Under the pieces are notes generated by a model. The model was not told the DNA's origin. It did not search any database and saw nothing but the letters and a program-made list of their open reading frames with translations. The translations under genes were made by a program, and so were the position numbers. DNA of 50,017 nucleotides from assembly GCA_025463285.1 (NCBI GenBank), contig JAOBWI010000043.1, positions 1 to 50,017 on the forward strand. Direction: 5' to 3'. Below, piece after piece: positions 17,226 to 25,384 of this stretch (within the stretch, counting starts at the first letter, position 1; each line of letters opens with the position of its first letter). This stretch comes from Acidimicrobiaceae bacterium. GTDB taxonomy: Bacteria; Actinomycetota; Acidimicrobiia; Acidimicrobiales; RAAP-2.

Positions 17226-18131
17226 GTGCCCCCTTGGCCGAGCGAACTCGAAAAACTACGCGGCACCCTCGGACTCTGGACCATGACCCTCGACGCGGTG
17301 CCGCCTCAGCGCAGCGCTGAGACGGCACGAGAGATCGAAGCGCTCGGTTACGCCGCTCTCTGGTTCCCAGAAGCCTGGGGCCGCGAGGCCCTGACTAACG
17401 CAGGCCTGTTGTTGTCAACCACCTCGACCCTGGTTGTCGCGAGCGGCATCGCCAACATCTGGGGTCGCGACGCGGTCGCCGCGAGCAACGGCGCCAAGAC
17501 GTTGAGTGCCGCCTACGGCCATCGGTTCGTTCTCGGGCTCGGCGTCAGCCACGAGCCACTGGTGGAACGACTGCGGGGACATCGGTACGCGACGCCCCTC
17601 AGCGCCATGCGGGAGTTCCTCCTCGCCATGGATGCAGCACCGATGCTTGCCGACGAGGGCCCGACTCGCGTCGCGCGCGTGCTAGCCGCGCTCGGACCCC
17701 AGATGCTCGAACTCTCAGCCACCCTCGCCGACGGCGCGTTGTCCTACCTCGTGACCCCCGAACACACGGCCCTAGCCCGCAGATTGCTGGACGATCGATT
17801 CCTCGGCGTCGAGCAGGCGGTGGTCCTCGGCCACGATCGAGATGAGTATCTGCGCCGTGCGCACGAGCACCTGGAGATATACACCGGCCTCGATAATTAT
17901 CGCGCCAACTGGCGCCGCCTGGGATTCAGCGAGGACGACTTCGTGCGGGGCGGCAGCGAGCGGCTCTGCGAGGCCCTCGTCGTACATGGAGATGAGAACG
18001 ATATTCTCGAGCGCGTCAACGCTCACCGTGAGGCCGGAGCCGATCACGTCTGCTTGCAAGTCCTCGGCCCCGATATGGCAACTCCCCCCCTCCATGAGTG
18101 GCGCCAGCTCGCGGGCCTCACTACTGCGTAG
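17226..18131 (+). CDS. LLM-class F420-dependent oxidoreductase
   Basis: 301 residues with the luciferase-like monooxygenase TIM-barrel pattern: AREIEALGYAALWFPEAWG near the N-terminus, GIANIWGRDAVA, and RFVLGLGVSHEP. This looks like the actinobacterial F420-dependent branch (TIGR03620-like). Substrate unknown. GTG start with TAGGCT seven bases upstream and no Shine-Dalgarno: probably leaderless. It is about 65 bp from the divergent hydrolase and about 105 bp before the TetR gene. An alternative role as a desulfonating monooxygenase is possible but not supported by its neighbours. Confidence 0.85.
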   Translation: MPPWPSELEKLRGTLGLWTMTLDAVPPQRSAETAREIEALGYAALWFPEAWGREALTNAGLLLSTTSTLVVASGIANIWGRDAVAASNGAKTLSAAYGHRFVLGLGVSHEPLVERLRGHRYATPLSAMREFLLAMDAAPMLADEGPTRVARVLAALGPQMLELSATLADGALSYLVTPEHTALARRLLDDRFLGVEQAVVLGHDRDEYLRRAHEHLEIYTGLDNYRANWRRLGFSEDDFVRGGSERLCEALVVHGDENDILERVNAHREAGADHVCLQVLGPDMATPPLHEWRQLAGLTTA

Positions 18132-18236
18132 ACGTTTTGCAACTCTCCCGCGTCACTTCGTCACAATCTTTCTGATCTACCTAAAAAACATTTTGTCAAG
18201 ACCACTTTGCCTCGGCGTAACGAGTAATTTCACAGA

Positions 18237-18857
18237 ATGGCCCCATCTCAACCAGGACCCTCCACGCGCGACGCTCTGATTGAGGCCACCTCTCGAAAAC
18301 TCTGGAGTGTGGACGAGAGTGAACTGCGCATACTCGACATATGCCAAGAGACGAATCTGAGCACGAGTGTCATCTACGGACATTTTCGCTCCCGTCAAGG
18401 TCTGATCGACGCCTCGCTTCTGCACCTGTTCGCCATCGTCACCGATCAAATCGCGGACAACATATCGACCGCCGCTGAGAACTCCGGCGATACCCGCTCG
18501 TATGTCGACGCGTTGTACGCGCTTCTCACTAACCCTGAGCGCGAAGAGACGGTGGCCCTACCTCGACAGATGTTTTTTCGCATCTCCGCCACGGCGCTCT
18601 CTCGACCGAGCATTCGACCGGGCTTTCTCGATCTCTACCACCGATTTATGGACCGTATTGATGCGATCTACGACAATCTGGTAGGGCGCGGACTTCTGGG
18701 TTCAGAGCTCACGGGCCACCAGTGGGCGCTCTGCTTTGAGGGCCAGATGCTCAGTCGAGCTTTCCACGACCTCTCATCGAACTGGGACAACCAGGCCGAC
18801 TGGAACCGGACCACGTATCGAATACTCAGCGCACCGCAGGACGAGGTCGCCTCGTAA
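18237..18857 (+). CDS. TetR-family transcriptional regulator
   Basis: 206 residues. The N-terminal 60 form the TetR helix-turn-helix: DALIEATSRKL, then ILDICQETNLSTSVIYGHF with the recognition helix before a conserved Y-HF. The C-terminal ligand/dimer domain is not assignable to a subfamily. ATG preceded by TAATTT and six bases: leaderless. It might control the LLM gene before it or itself. It ends 29 bp before the convergent membrane protein gene. Confidence 0.85.
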   Translation: MAPSQPGPSTRDALIEATSRKLWSVDESELRILDICQETNLSTSVIYGHFRSRQGLIDASLLHLFAIVTDQIADNISTAAENSGDTRSYVDALYALLTNPEREETVALPRQMFFRISATALSRPSIRPGFLDLYHRFMDRIDAIYDNLVGRGLLGSELTGHQWALCFEGQMLSRAFHDLSSNWDNQADWNRTTYRILSAPQDEVAS

Positions 18858-18886
18858 CGAGCGTCACCCCCAAAGCGAGAGCGCCC

Positions 18887-19318
18887 TCAACGACGTTCGG
18901 GATCAATGATGACGACGGGCTCGTCTCGTGGGGCGCCGCGAAGTGAGCGCACCACCAACGACACCAAAGCCAGCGAGGCGAACTCAATAAAGCCAATGCC
19001 TATCCATCCGAAGGTGATGATGAGAAGTCCGAGAAGGAAACCCTTCAAGACTCCAAAGTGAATCATGGAAGCGATCTCCATGGGGAACCAGGCAAAGAGC
19101 CAACTAACGAAAGGCGCCGCTACGACCGCTCCGAAGCGACGTCGCCAGCCCAAGACGATGCCCAACACCGCGGTGAACGCAAAACCGATGATTGTGACGG
19201 TCGCAGAAGGGGCCACGATCGCCATGAACAGGATCACGGTCATCGCGAGAGCCCACACCACCATGGGTAACGACACATTGCCCTTCGCGCGTTCGCGGGA
19301 GAAGTGCACCACATTCAC
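18887..19318 (-). CDS. Small integral membrane protein of unknown function
   Basis: 143 residues with four predicted transmembrane helices (about 17-38, 42-58, 65-85 and 90-122) and a charged C-terminal tail ending DPERR. No family recognised. The GTG start is preceded by TAAGTT and six bases (GAGTCC), without a ribosome binding site, so it is probably leaderless. It diverges from the peptidase-like gene at 19378 and converges on the TetR gene. Confidence 0.6.
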   Translation of the reverse strand: MNVVHFSRERAKGNVSLPMVVWALAMTVILFMAIVAPSATVTIIGFAFTAVLGIVLGWRRRFGAVVAAPFVSWLFAWFPMEIASMIHFGVLKGFLLGLLIITFGWIGIGFIEFASLALVSLVVRSLRGAPRDEPVVIIDPERR

Positions 19319-19377
19319 GGACTCAACTTAACCAGTGAGTTTGGTCTGCCAATCATTGGGAACAGTACGCTGAGTCC
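19319..19377. promoter_or_regulatory. Divergent leaderless promoter region
   Basis: A 59-bp gap between a GTG (minus) and an ATG (plus). Minus: TAAGTT (complement of 19325-19330) plus GAGTCC plus start. Plus: TACGCT (19366-19371) plus GAGTCC plus start. The initial six transcribed-side bases are identical on both sides, so the two start regions are partly mirror images. A TTGGTC at 19341-19346 may be the plus-strand -35. Confidence 0.5.
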
Positions 19378-20484
19378 ATGGCCAGCGGCGTCCTCGCACT
19401 TCTCGGTTCCGGTGAGACAGCCCCAGGAATGACCAAGGTGCACCGCCAACTCTTTTCGCGACTCCCCGCCATAGCCCCGGTCAATCTCGACACCGCGTAC
19501 GGCTTTCAGCTGAACGTGCCCCAGATGAGTGAGAAACTTGAAGCATATTTCGACACTTCGCTGCACGTACATGTCACGACGTTGCACTTTCCGTCGTACG
19601 AGAGCGCGAGCGATGTCGAGCGTGCGCTATTCAAGCGGCAGGTGCGTCAGGCCAACTATGTTTTTGCCGGTCCCGGCAGTCCCACCTACGCGCTGAACCA
19701 GTGGTTCCCGCTCCATTTCGATGACGACCTGCTCAACGTGCTGGGTGCCAACGGCACCTTATGCTTCGCCTCCGCGGCGGCTCTTACGCTCGGCGCCTTC
19801 ACCGCGCCCATCTATGAGGTCTACAAGGTGGGGGTCGAAAGACCCCGATGGCAAGAAGGACTCAACGTACTAGGCCACCACGGTCTCAATTGCGTCGTTA
19901 TTCCTCACTTTGATAACAATGAGGGCGGCAACTATGACACTCGGTTTTGCTACCTCGGAGAGCCGCGACTTCTTGAGCTTGAGCGCCAACTCCCCGAGGG
20001 CGTTGCCACGCTCGGCGTCGACGAACACACCGCCGCCGTTCTGGACTTCACGCAGGACACCCTGACCGTTATGGGGCGAGCGAATGCTTATTGGCGGCTC
20101 AACGGCGAATCTCGGCTATTGGAAAAGGGATCGACCACCAACCTTGAGGACTTACGTACAACTTCCCCCGTCGAGTCGCAATTGCCACCTTCGACGACTC
20201 CGTCGTCCGCCAACGCCTCTCTCGTTGATCTCGCCAATCAAGCCGCGAAAGGGGGAGATGTAGGACTAGAAGCCCTCGCGCAACTGGTTCTCCTCGCCAA
20301 CACCGGTGGCGAAGGGTTCATAGATCCGACGGTTCTCGTGAAAGGCGTGTTAGACGCCCGGGTAGCGGCCAGGGCCAGCGGCCAATACGACATCGCCGAC
20401 CAGCTCCGAGACGCCCTTATCACCGCTGGCGTCGAAGTCAAAGACAGCCCCGGTGGTACGACGTGGTCCTTGGCCACCGACTGA
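19378..20484 (+). CDS. Peptidase E (S51)-like protein fused to a CysRS-type C-terminal domain
   Basis: 368 residues. Residues 1-260 resemble the S51/class I amidotransferase-like fold (peptidase E, cyanophycinase): start LALLGSGETAPGM, then FAGPGSPTYAL, a nucleophile-elbow-like CFASAAALTLG and VIPHFDNNEGGNYDTR. After a 45-residue low-complexity linker, residues about 300-368 resemble the anticodon-domain tail of cysteinyl-tRNA synthetase: ARASGQYDIADQLRDALI then VKDSPGGTTW; compare the ADRLREEL and DGPSGT of cysS in this window. ATG preceded by TACGCT and six bases: leaderless. A bidirectional-looking terminator follows. Substrate unknown; the fused tail suggests contact with tRNA or with a partner. 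Confidence 0.65.
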   Translation: MASGVLALLGSGETAPGMTKVHRQLFSRLPAIAPVNLDTAYGFQLNVPQMSEKLEAYFDTSLHVHVTTLHFPSYESASDVERALFKRQVRQANYVFAGPGSPTYALNQWFPLHFDDDLLNVLGANGTLCFASAAALTLGAFTAPIYEVYKVGVERPRWQEGLNVLGHHGLNCVVIPHFDNNEGGNYDTRFCYLGEPRLLELERQLPEGVATLGVDEHTAAVLDFTQDTLTVMGRANAYWRLNGESRLLEKGSTTNLEDLRTTSPVESQLPPSTTPSSANASLVDLANQAAKGGDVGLEALAQLVLLANTGGEGFIDPTVLVKGVLDARVAARASGQYDIADQLRDALITAGVEVKDSPGGTTWSLATD

Positions 20485-20533
20485 ACAATTGATCTGGCAG
20501 TTCACCCGCGGTGCCCTCAATGAGAGACTGGTA

Positions 20534-20560
20534 AGTCGAGTCAATGTGAGTCGAGTCAAT
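20534..20560. repeat. Tandem 12-bp direct repeat
   Basis: AGTCGAGTCAAT at 20534-20545 and again at 20549-20560, three bases apart, right before a terminator hairpin. Function unknown; may be replication slippage. Confidence 0.6.
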
Positions 20561-20594
20561 AAGGAAGGCCCCCTCTTTCGAGGGGGCCTTCCTT
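20561..20594. terminator. Bidirectional intrinsic terminator hairpin
   Basis: A perfect 15-bp stem, AAGGAAGGCCCCCTC, loop TTTC and complementary arm. It sits between convergent genes (the peptidase-like fusion, plus; the IPT-repeat protein, minus). The T-rich tails are short on both strands, but stem strength supports termination both ways. Confidence 0.8.
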
Positions 20595-20620
20595 ATGTAC
20601 TTCTTGAAGGGTGAGACTAA

Positions 20621-23158
20621 CTAGCGCAGGGTGTTATAGAAAGCCTTGGCAGTCATACCGTTAGCCAACTTCACGGTGAGCGGGTGCTCACCCCTCGTGA
20701 CGGTTTTCTTGGTCGTAACGTGGATAGTCAACAACGTGCCGGTGTCCTTGAGAACACCGAACTTCGTGCCAGCAATACCGGTGATCTTCGGCTGGCCGTA
20801 GAAGCCAGTTCCTGAGATGGTGATCCTGACCGTCCTGCCAGCGACCGCAGAACCGTGCACACCAACCACGGTAAACGTCACCACAGCAACACCAGTGCCG
20901 AGTACAGCAGTCGTGGAGGTAACCGAACCACCGTCAGCGTTGGTGACGACCAAGTACGTCGGCGTCACACCAGGAGTACCCAAGGTGCAGGTCACCGCAA
21001 TCGCAGTCGACGAAGAAACCGTGGTGGTGCCACAGGTACCATTCGCCGGCTTCAATGTTGTCACGGCACCGGCCTTAAAGCCGGTACCAACGACCGCGAA
21101 CGACGTTGTCGCTCCAGCAGCGCCAGTAGCAGGCGTTACTGAGGTGATGGTGGGAGCAGCGTCAATGACCAAACCGGCTGGAGCAACTGCGGTGGCCTTG
21201 ACCACGCCACCATTGGTGTTCGTCACCGTGAAGCCGTCAACCGTGTTCGAGTCACCAGCAGCGATCTTGATTGTCGCCGTGATGGCGGTCCCAGCAGTGT
21301 TCACGCCGGTAACGGTGGCTGTGACGTTGGGGTCAGCAACTCCAGACCCGTTAACGAAGCCCGTGACGGTCGCACCGGTGGCAAAACCCGATCCGTTGAT
21401 CGTGACCGTCTGGCCAGCAGCACCCACGCCAACGCCCGAGGTGCCCGTCACATACGTGGTAGAGGTCACCGTGGGAGCAGCGCCGACTGGGATGCTGAAC
21501 GGAGCTGTCGAGGACGTCGCGCCAAAGCCATCAGTCACCGTCACCGTCAACGTGGCAGGAGTCGCAGCAGCGGTCGCAGCCGTCGGAGACGCAGTGACAA
21601 CGAAGTTCTCCGTCGTCGGATTCACGTACTGGAAGACACCAGCAAGACCGCTCGCCGGTGTTCCCTGGCCGACAGTCCCAGTTGAAGCAGGGGCAAAGCC
21701 CGTACCCGTCAAGACGATGGTTGTTCCCACCGGAGCACCAACAGCGAGAGCCGAAGGGGCAGCCGAGGTAATAACCGGACCGGCAACGCTAAAGGCGTTG
21801 GGGAAGTACGTGCCGACAACGCCACCAAGTTGCACTGAGTGGGGGCCCGTTAGAGCACCAGTTGAAACCGTCAACTCACAGGTGAGCGTCGTGCCGCTGG
21901 ATCCACCAAGGCAGGCAGCCGCATTCCCGTTACCAATGGTCGCGGCAGCGTCGGAGGTGGTTGAAGTACCCGCAGTCGTGTCGACGGGTGTCGTGTACTG
22001 ACTAAAACCGACTCCTGTGAAGGTAATCGCCTGCTGAGGAGCGCCAGGCGACACAGCAGCAGCAGCGGACAGGCTCGAAGCGGTGATGCTCGGAGCAACC
22101 GTTGATTCTTCGCCGAGGCCGAGGGCCCCAGCTTTAGTGGAGAACGAGTCAGTGTTGCCCGTTGTATTCGTGACGGTCAGCACACAGGTAGCAATCGCGG
22201 TGGGCGTACCGGCGACAACCACCGAGTCCGTCATCTGCGTACTACTCACAACCGTACCGGTACCCGACAGAGTCGCACCCGTGCAGGTGGCCAGCGAAAG
22301 ATGCGCGCCCGAAGTGAACCCGCCTCCCCACACCGTGATCGGGTAGGTGCCCGGAACATTTGGCACAGCCGAGGGGCTGATCTCAGTGATTGTGTTACCG
22401 GTCACCGTGAAGAGCGCCCCAGAAGTGACGATGCCACCGTCGGGGTTGATCACCGTAATGGTGTAGGTACCGGGCGTCGCAGACGCACTATCGACAGTGT
22501 TCGTGGGCGTGATAGAGACAACCAAACTTGTGGCAGGCGAAACCGTGGTTCCGCCGGTCGCAGTAACTACCGCGCTGGTGCCCTTCAACTGGGTGCCATC
22601 AACCGTGCTCGTCAAAATCACCGTTGGGGTACCGACAAAGCCAGTGCCCGTGATTGTGCTCGAGACTGGAGTGGGTGTGGTGGTGTCCGCCACGGTGTTT
22701 GGCGTCAGCGAAGTGACCGTCGGGTCAGTGTTCACGGTGAAGGCGCCAGCCAGAGTCGCGGTTCCGTTGTTGTCCTTCACGGTGATGGGGTACGAGCCAG
22801 GTGTCGTCGTAGTCGCTGACGACGTGTAGCTACCGGTCAAAGTCGTGCCATTCGTGTCAACAACGCTCGAGAAAGTAACTCCCGGTGCCGTGGTCGTTAC
22901 GGTCGCGGTCGTTTCACCGTCACCGGCGAACGTTCCGTTGACCTGGAAACTTCCAGAAGCACCCGCGCCAAATGACGCGGTGGTACCAATTGTCTGGGTT
23001 CCACCGTCACCTGTGGTGCTGAAGTACACGCTAGTGACGGTCGGTGTAGCCGCTCCCGCCGCTGTAGCGATGGCCATTGGCAGCGCCGCAGCTGCCAGCA
23101 AGGCACCGGCAGCAAGTGCCTTTACCAAGTGGCGTTGTATCCGTCGTGGATTATTCAT
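20621..23158 (-). CDS. Large secreted IPT/TIG-repeat protein
   Basis: 845 residues from the ATG at 23158, which has GGAGAG eight bases upstream. A signal peptide spans about 1-35 (HLVKALAAGALLAAAALPMA, then AAGAA). The rest is about eight tandem immunoglobulin-like IPT/TIG repeats of 85-100 residues, each beginning PTVTS-, PTITSVTP- or PVITSAAP-like and followed by a GTGF or GSGF turn. Composition is dominated by T, G, A, V and S, with few Cys and almost no Lys until the end. No LPXTG, lipobox or C-terminal membrane anchor is seen, so it may be released or bound non-covalently. Likely an envelope or adhesion protein; the ligand is unknown. The repeats keep long antisense frames open (for example 20817-22001), which I treat as artefacts. 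Confidence 0.8.
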   Translation of the reverse strand: MNNPRRIQRHLVKALAAGALLAAAALPMAIATAAGAATPTVTSVYFSTTGDGGTQTIGTTASFGAGASGSFQVNGTFAGDGETTATVTTTAPGVTFSSVVDTNGTTLTGSYTSSATTTTPGSYPITVKDNNGTATLAGAFTVNTDPTVTSLTPNTVADTTTPTPVSSTITGTGFVGTPTVILTSTVDGTQLKGTSAVVTATGGTTVSPATSLVVSITPTNTVDSASATPGTYTITVINPDGGIVTSGALFTVTGNTITEISPSAVPNVPGTYPITVWGGGFTSGAHLSLATCTGATLSGTGTVVSSTQMTDSVVVAGTPTAIATCVLTVTNTTGNTDSFSTKAGALGLGEESTVAPSITASSLSAAAAVSPGAPQQAITFTGVGFSQYTTPVDTTAGTSTTSDAAATIGNGNAAACLGGSSGTTLTCELTVSTGALTGPHSVQLGGVVGTYFPNAFSVAGPVITSAAPSALAVGAPVGTTIVLTGTGFAPASTGTVGQGTPASGLAGVFQYVNPTTENFVVTASPTAATAAATPATLTVTVTDGFGATSSTAPFSIPVGAAPTVTSTTYVTGTSGVGVGAAGQTVTINGSGFATGATVTGFVNGSGVADPNVTATVTGVNTAGTAITATIKIAAGDSNTVDGFTVTNTNGGVVKATAVAPAGLVIDAAPTITSVTPATGAAGATTSFAVVGTGFKAGAVTTLKPANGTCGTTTVSSSTAIAVTCTLGTPGVTPTYLVVTNADGGSVTSTTAVLGTGVAVVTFTVVGVHGSAVAGRTVRITISGTGFYGQPKITGIAGTKFGVLKDTGTLLTIHVTTKKTVTRGEHPLTVKLANGMTAKAFYNTLR

Positions 23159-23671
23159 GGTCAATTCTCTCCATTCATAAGGGCCGAACACTGTCGACCT
23201 TTAATTTTCAGATCATGCGGCACTGCGCTAAATCTCACAAGGTAGGGCCTCGTGACATAACACGGCCGTTTCCTTACGAGCAAGTATAGGTAACGACCAG
23301 GGTCGAAGCGAAGACGGTGCCGCGAAACTTTGCATCGTCATCGCAACACTTCGCGGTGCGTAATGCGCCCTGTACTACCTGATCAAACGCACGATAATTT
23401 TATTTCTATTGTTGGGCAAAATGGAAGATTGTCATAAACAATGAAATCGTAACCATATTGTAAGCCACTACCGAACATGATTTCGACGCCGTTCACTCTG
23501 CCGTCACCTCGCGATTTTTCGTCGATATTTCAACGAAACAGATTGCTTTTTGCGCCTCGGACACTTCGCTCTTTGTTCTCACTTGGAGGCTCCAGTCAGT
23601 GAGACGCGACCTCGAGAAAATCCACGAAGCCTGGTCGCCATGTGGCGAGCAGCGGGGATGATCGGAAATAT
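23159..23671. other. AT-rich leader/promoter region of the IPT-repeat gene
   Basis: About 510 bp with no convincing gene. Its middle (about 23380-23460) is clearly AT-rich, with ATTGTT and AACAAT arms about 24 bp apart. It probably holds the promoter and a long leader for the secreted protein, and the 3' region of the metallo-beta-lactamase/rhodanese gene on the other side. Confidence 0.35.
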
Positions 23672-24766
23672 TTACGCAATTGCGCAGCGATTGGGCCCCA
23701 CCTCAAGTGCAGACTCGTCACCGTCGGGTACGTCCTGACCCATGTTGATACGAACGATCTGCTGATAGTTACCCGGGCGATCCTTGACGTTCGCAACAGC
23801 CCAGTTCACAAAGGACTTTTCGTCGAGAGCAAGCGCGGGCAAGGCATTCCGCAAAGATCCGAGCCGTCGAGCCACGAACTCCCCGCTATATACCTCGACT
23901 CCTTGGCCAAAGTGTGCCGGAAACACGGTGATCTCGTCATTAAGAGGAAGGACCCTCTCGTGGAGGCTGTGATACAGGTGATGCGCGTAGTCCACCGCTT
24001 CGTCAGCCAAATCGGGCCGTCCCACGCTTTCTAAGAACAGCGTATCGCCGGTGAAGATGGCCTCCTCGGCCAACTGGTACATGGTGGAGCCTTCGGTGTG
24101 ACCGGGCACACTGACCGAGGACACCTTTAGGTCCACGCCGGGCGTGAGCTCGAGGGACTTTCCGTCCACCAACGGTTCAAAATCGAATCGGAAGGGTTCG
24201 GCGGGATTCAACCAGAGCTCCCCACCAGCGGCGCCAGCCAGCCCCCGGGCCCCACTGATGTGGTCCGCGTGCAAGTGAGTGTCGAACACGTGGGTAATAG
24301 TCCAGCCGTATTGCTCTGCCACATCGAAGTATTGCGACAGCTCCAAAGAGGGGTCAATAACTACGGCTCGCCTCCCCGCGCCGATGACGTAGGACAGACA
24401 TCCTTTGCCCCGTCGACGCACCTGAACGACGGTGGCACCAGCAAACTCTCCAGTCACGTGGTCGTACGTCGAGGACCACGCCCCCATGCCACCGTCGAGT
24501 ACGCGGCTCGCGAGCCCGTATTCGGCCAAGATTTCTGCACCCTTGAGAGCGCGAGTTCCTTTGGCGCACACCACGACGAGGTCGTGGTCGCGAGGAATTT
24601 CGTCGATACGCGACTCCAGCAACTCCAGCGGGTAGTTATGAGCCCCCGAGATGCTCCACGCCTCGACTTCGTCGGGTTCGCGTACGTCAATGAGATAGAG
24701 GTTGGCGGTATTCAATCGGGTCGCCAGGTCACTGCCGCTAATAAGAGGAATCGCCGCCGAAGTCAC
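23672..24766 (-). CDS. Rhodanese-metallo-beta-lactamase fusion, persulfide dioxygenase-like
   Basis: 364 residues. Residues 1-105 form a rhodanese domain with the persulfide-forming Cys67 in VVVCAKGTRA. Residues about 112-330 form a metallo-beta-lactamase domain with THLHADH (His164, His166, Asp168, His169), a later PGHTEG and FTGDTLF, the ETHE1/persulfide dioxygenase pattern. Known fusions oxidise glutathione- or other low-molecular-weight persulfides to sulfite and move sulfur through the rhodanese part; here the rhodanese is N-terminal. GTG start with TAGTCT six bases upstream: leaderless. Divergent from a second rhodanese gene 147 bp away, which suggests joint sulfide/persulfide control. 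Confidence 0.85.
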   Translation of the reverse strand: MTSAAIPLISGSDLATRLNTANLYLIDVREPDEVEAWSISGAHNYPLELLESRIDEIPRDHDLVVVCAKGTRALKGAEILAEYGLASRVLDGGMGAWSSTYDHVTGEFAGATVVQVRRRGKGCLSYVIGAGRRAVVIDPSLELSQYFDVAEQYGWTITHVFDTHLHADHISGARGLAGAAGGELWLNPAEPFRFDFEPLVDGKSLELTPGVDLKVSSVSVPGHTEGSTMYQLAEEAIFTGDTLFLESVGRPDLADEAVDYAHHLYHSLHERVLPLNDEITVFPAHFGQGVEVYSGEFVARRLGSLRNALPALALDEKSFVNWAVANVKDRPGNYQQIVRINMGQDVPDGDESALEVGPNRCAIA

Positions 24767-24772
24767 GTTTCC

Positions 24773-24778
24773 AGACTA
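24773..24778 (-). promoter_or_regulatory. Putative -10 box for the rhodanese-MBL gene
   Basis: TAGTCT on the minus strand followed by GGAAAC and the GTG start, with no ribosome binding site. It fits the leaderless pattern seen at many genes here. Confidence 0.45.
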
Positions 24779-24913
24779 GAACCGGACCCATTACTTAGGG
24801 CGCGTACCGCACCGTCCGGTCCGGAGAGATCTCGACGACCGCTACGCGGGGCGTAGATTCGAATCGGGGCACAGACAGGCCCCGCGGCAAGATGCGATAG
24901 AGGCAGACGACCC

Positions 24914-25246
24914 ATGTCCGTAAATGAAGTCAGTGCGAACGAAGCGTTGGAGTTGCTAGGCGGTGACGCGATCCTCATCGACGTGCGCCAAGAGGCCGAG
25001 TGGGACGCGGGACACGCTCCCATGGCGACCCTGATTCCTCTCGCCGACGTTCCCGATCGGCTCGACGATCTTCCAAAGGACCGCCTCATCATCTGCGCCT
25101 GCCGCTCGGGCGCCCGGTCGTCTCGCGCCGCATCTTTCCTCCAGGAAAACGGTTTCGAAGTCGCCAATTTGGCGGGCGGCATGATCGCGTGGTTCGCCGA
25201 AGGTTTGCCACTCGAAAGCGAGCACGGGGACGCCATTATCGACTAA
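24914..25246 (+). CDS. Single-domain rhodanese-like protein
   Basis: 110 residues, one rhodanese domain: ILIDVRQEAEWDAGHAPMA in the first half, active-site loop CRSGARSS with Cys63, then LAGGMIAWFAEGLP. A second Cys lies two residues before the active one. It would carry sulfane sulfur as a persulfide in the cytoplasm (GlpE/PspE-like). It diverges from the rhodanese-MBL fusion, which points to shared sulfide or persulfide metabolism. The ATG lacks a strong ribosome binding site. Confidence 0.9.
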   Translation: MSVNEVSANEALELLGGDAILIDVRQEAEWDAGHAPMATLIPLADVPDRLDDLPKDRLIICACRSGARSSRAASFLQENGFEVANLAGGMIAWFAEGLPLESEHGDAIID

Positions 25247-25384
25247 CCGGCTATGGATCTTGCCCCAGAGCGTTGAACCGTCAATGAAAGGCTTTTCCCC
25301 CGGTAGCGAAACATGAATTAGAGTCGTGTTCGATTTGTGGCGTTCGCGATTTCACAAAATTTGCCGAACATGGGGGCGGGAACA

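Noticed and set aside
20817-22001. 394-codon plus-strand open frame inside the IPT-repeat gene
   Set aside because: It mirrors the codon bias of the repeats on the other strand, has a V/P/T-biased repetitive composition, no domain and no ribosome binding site.
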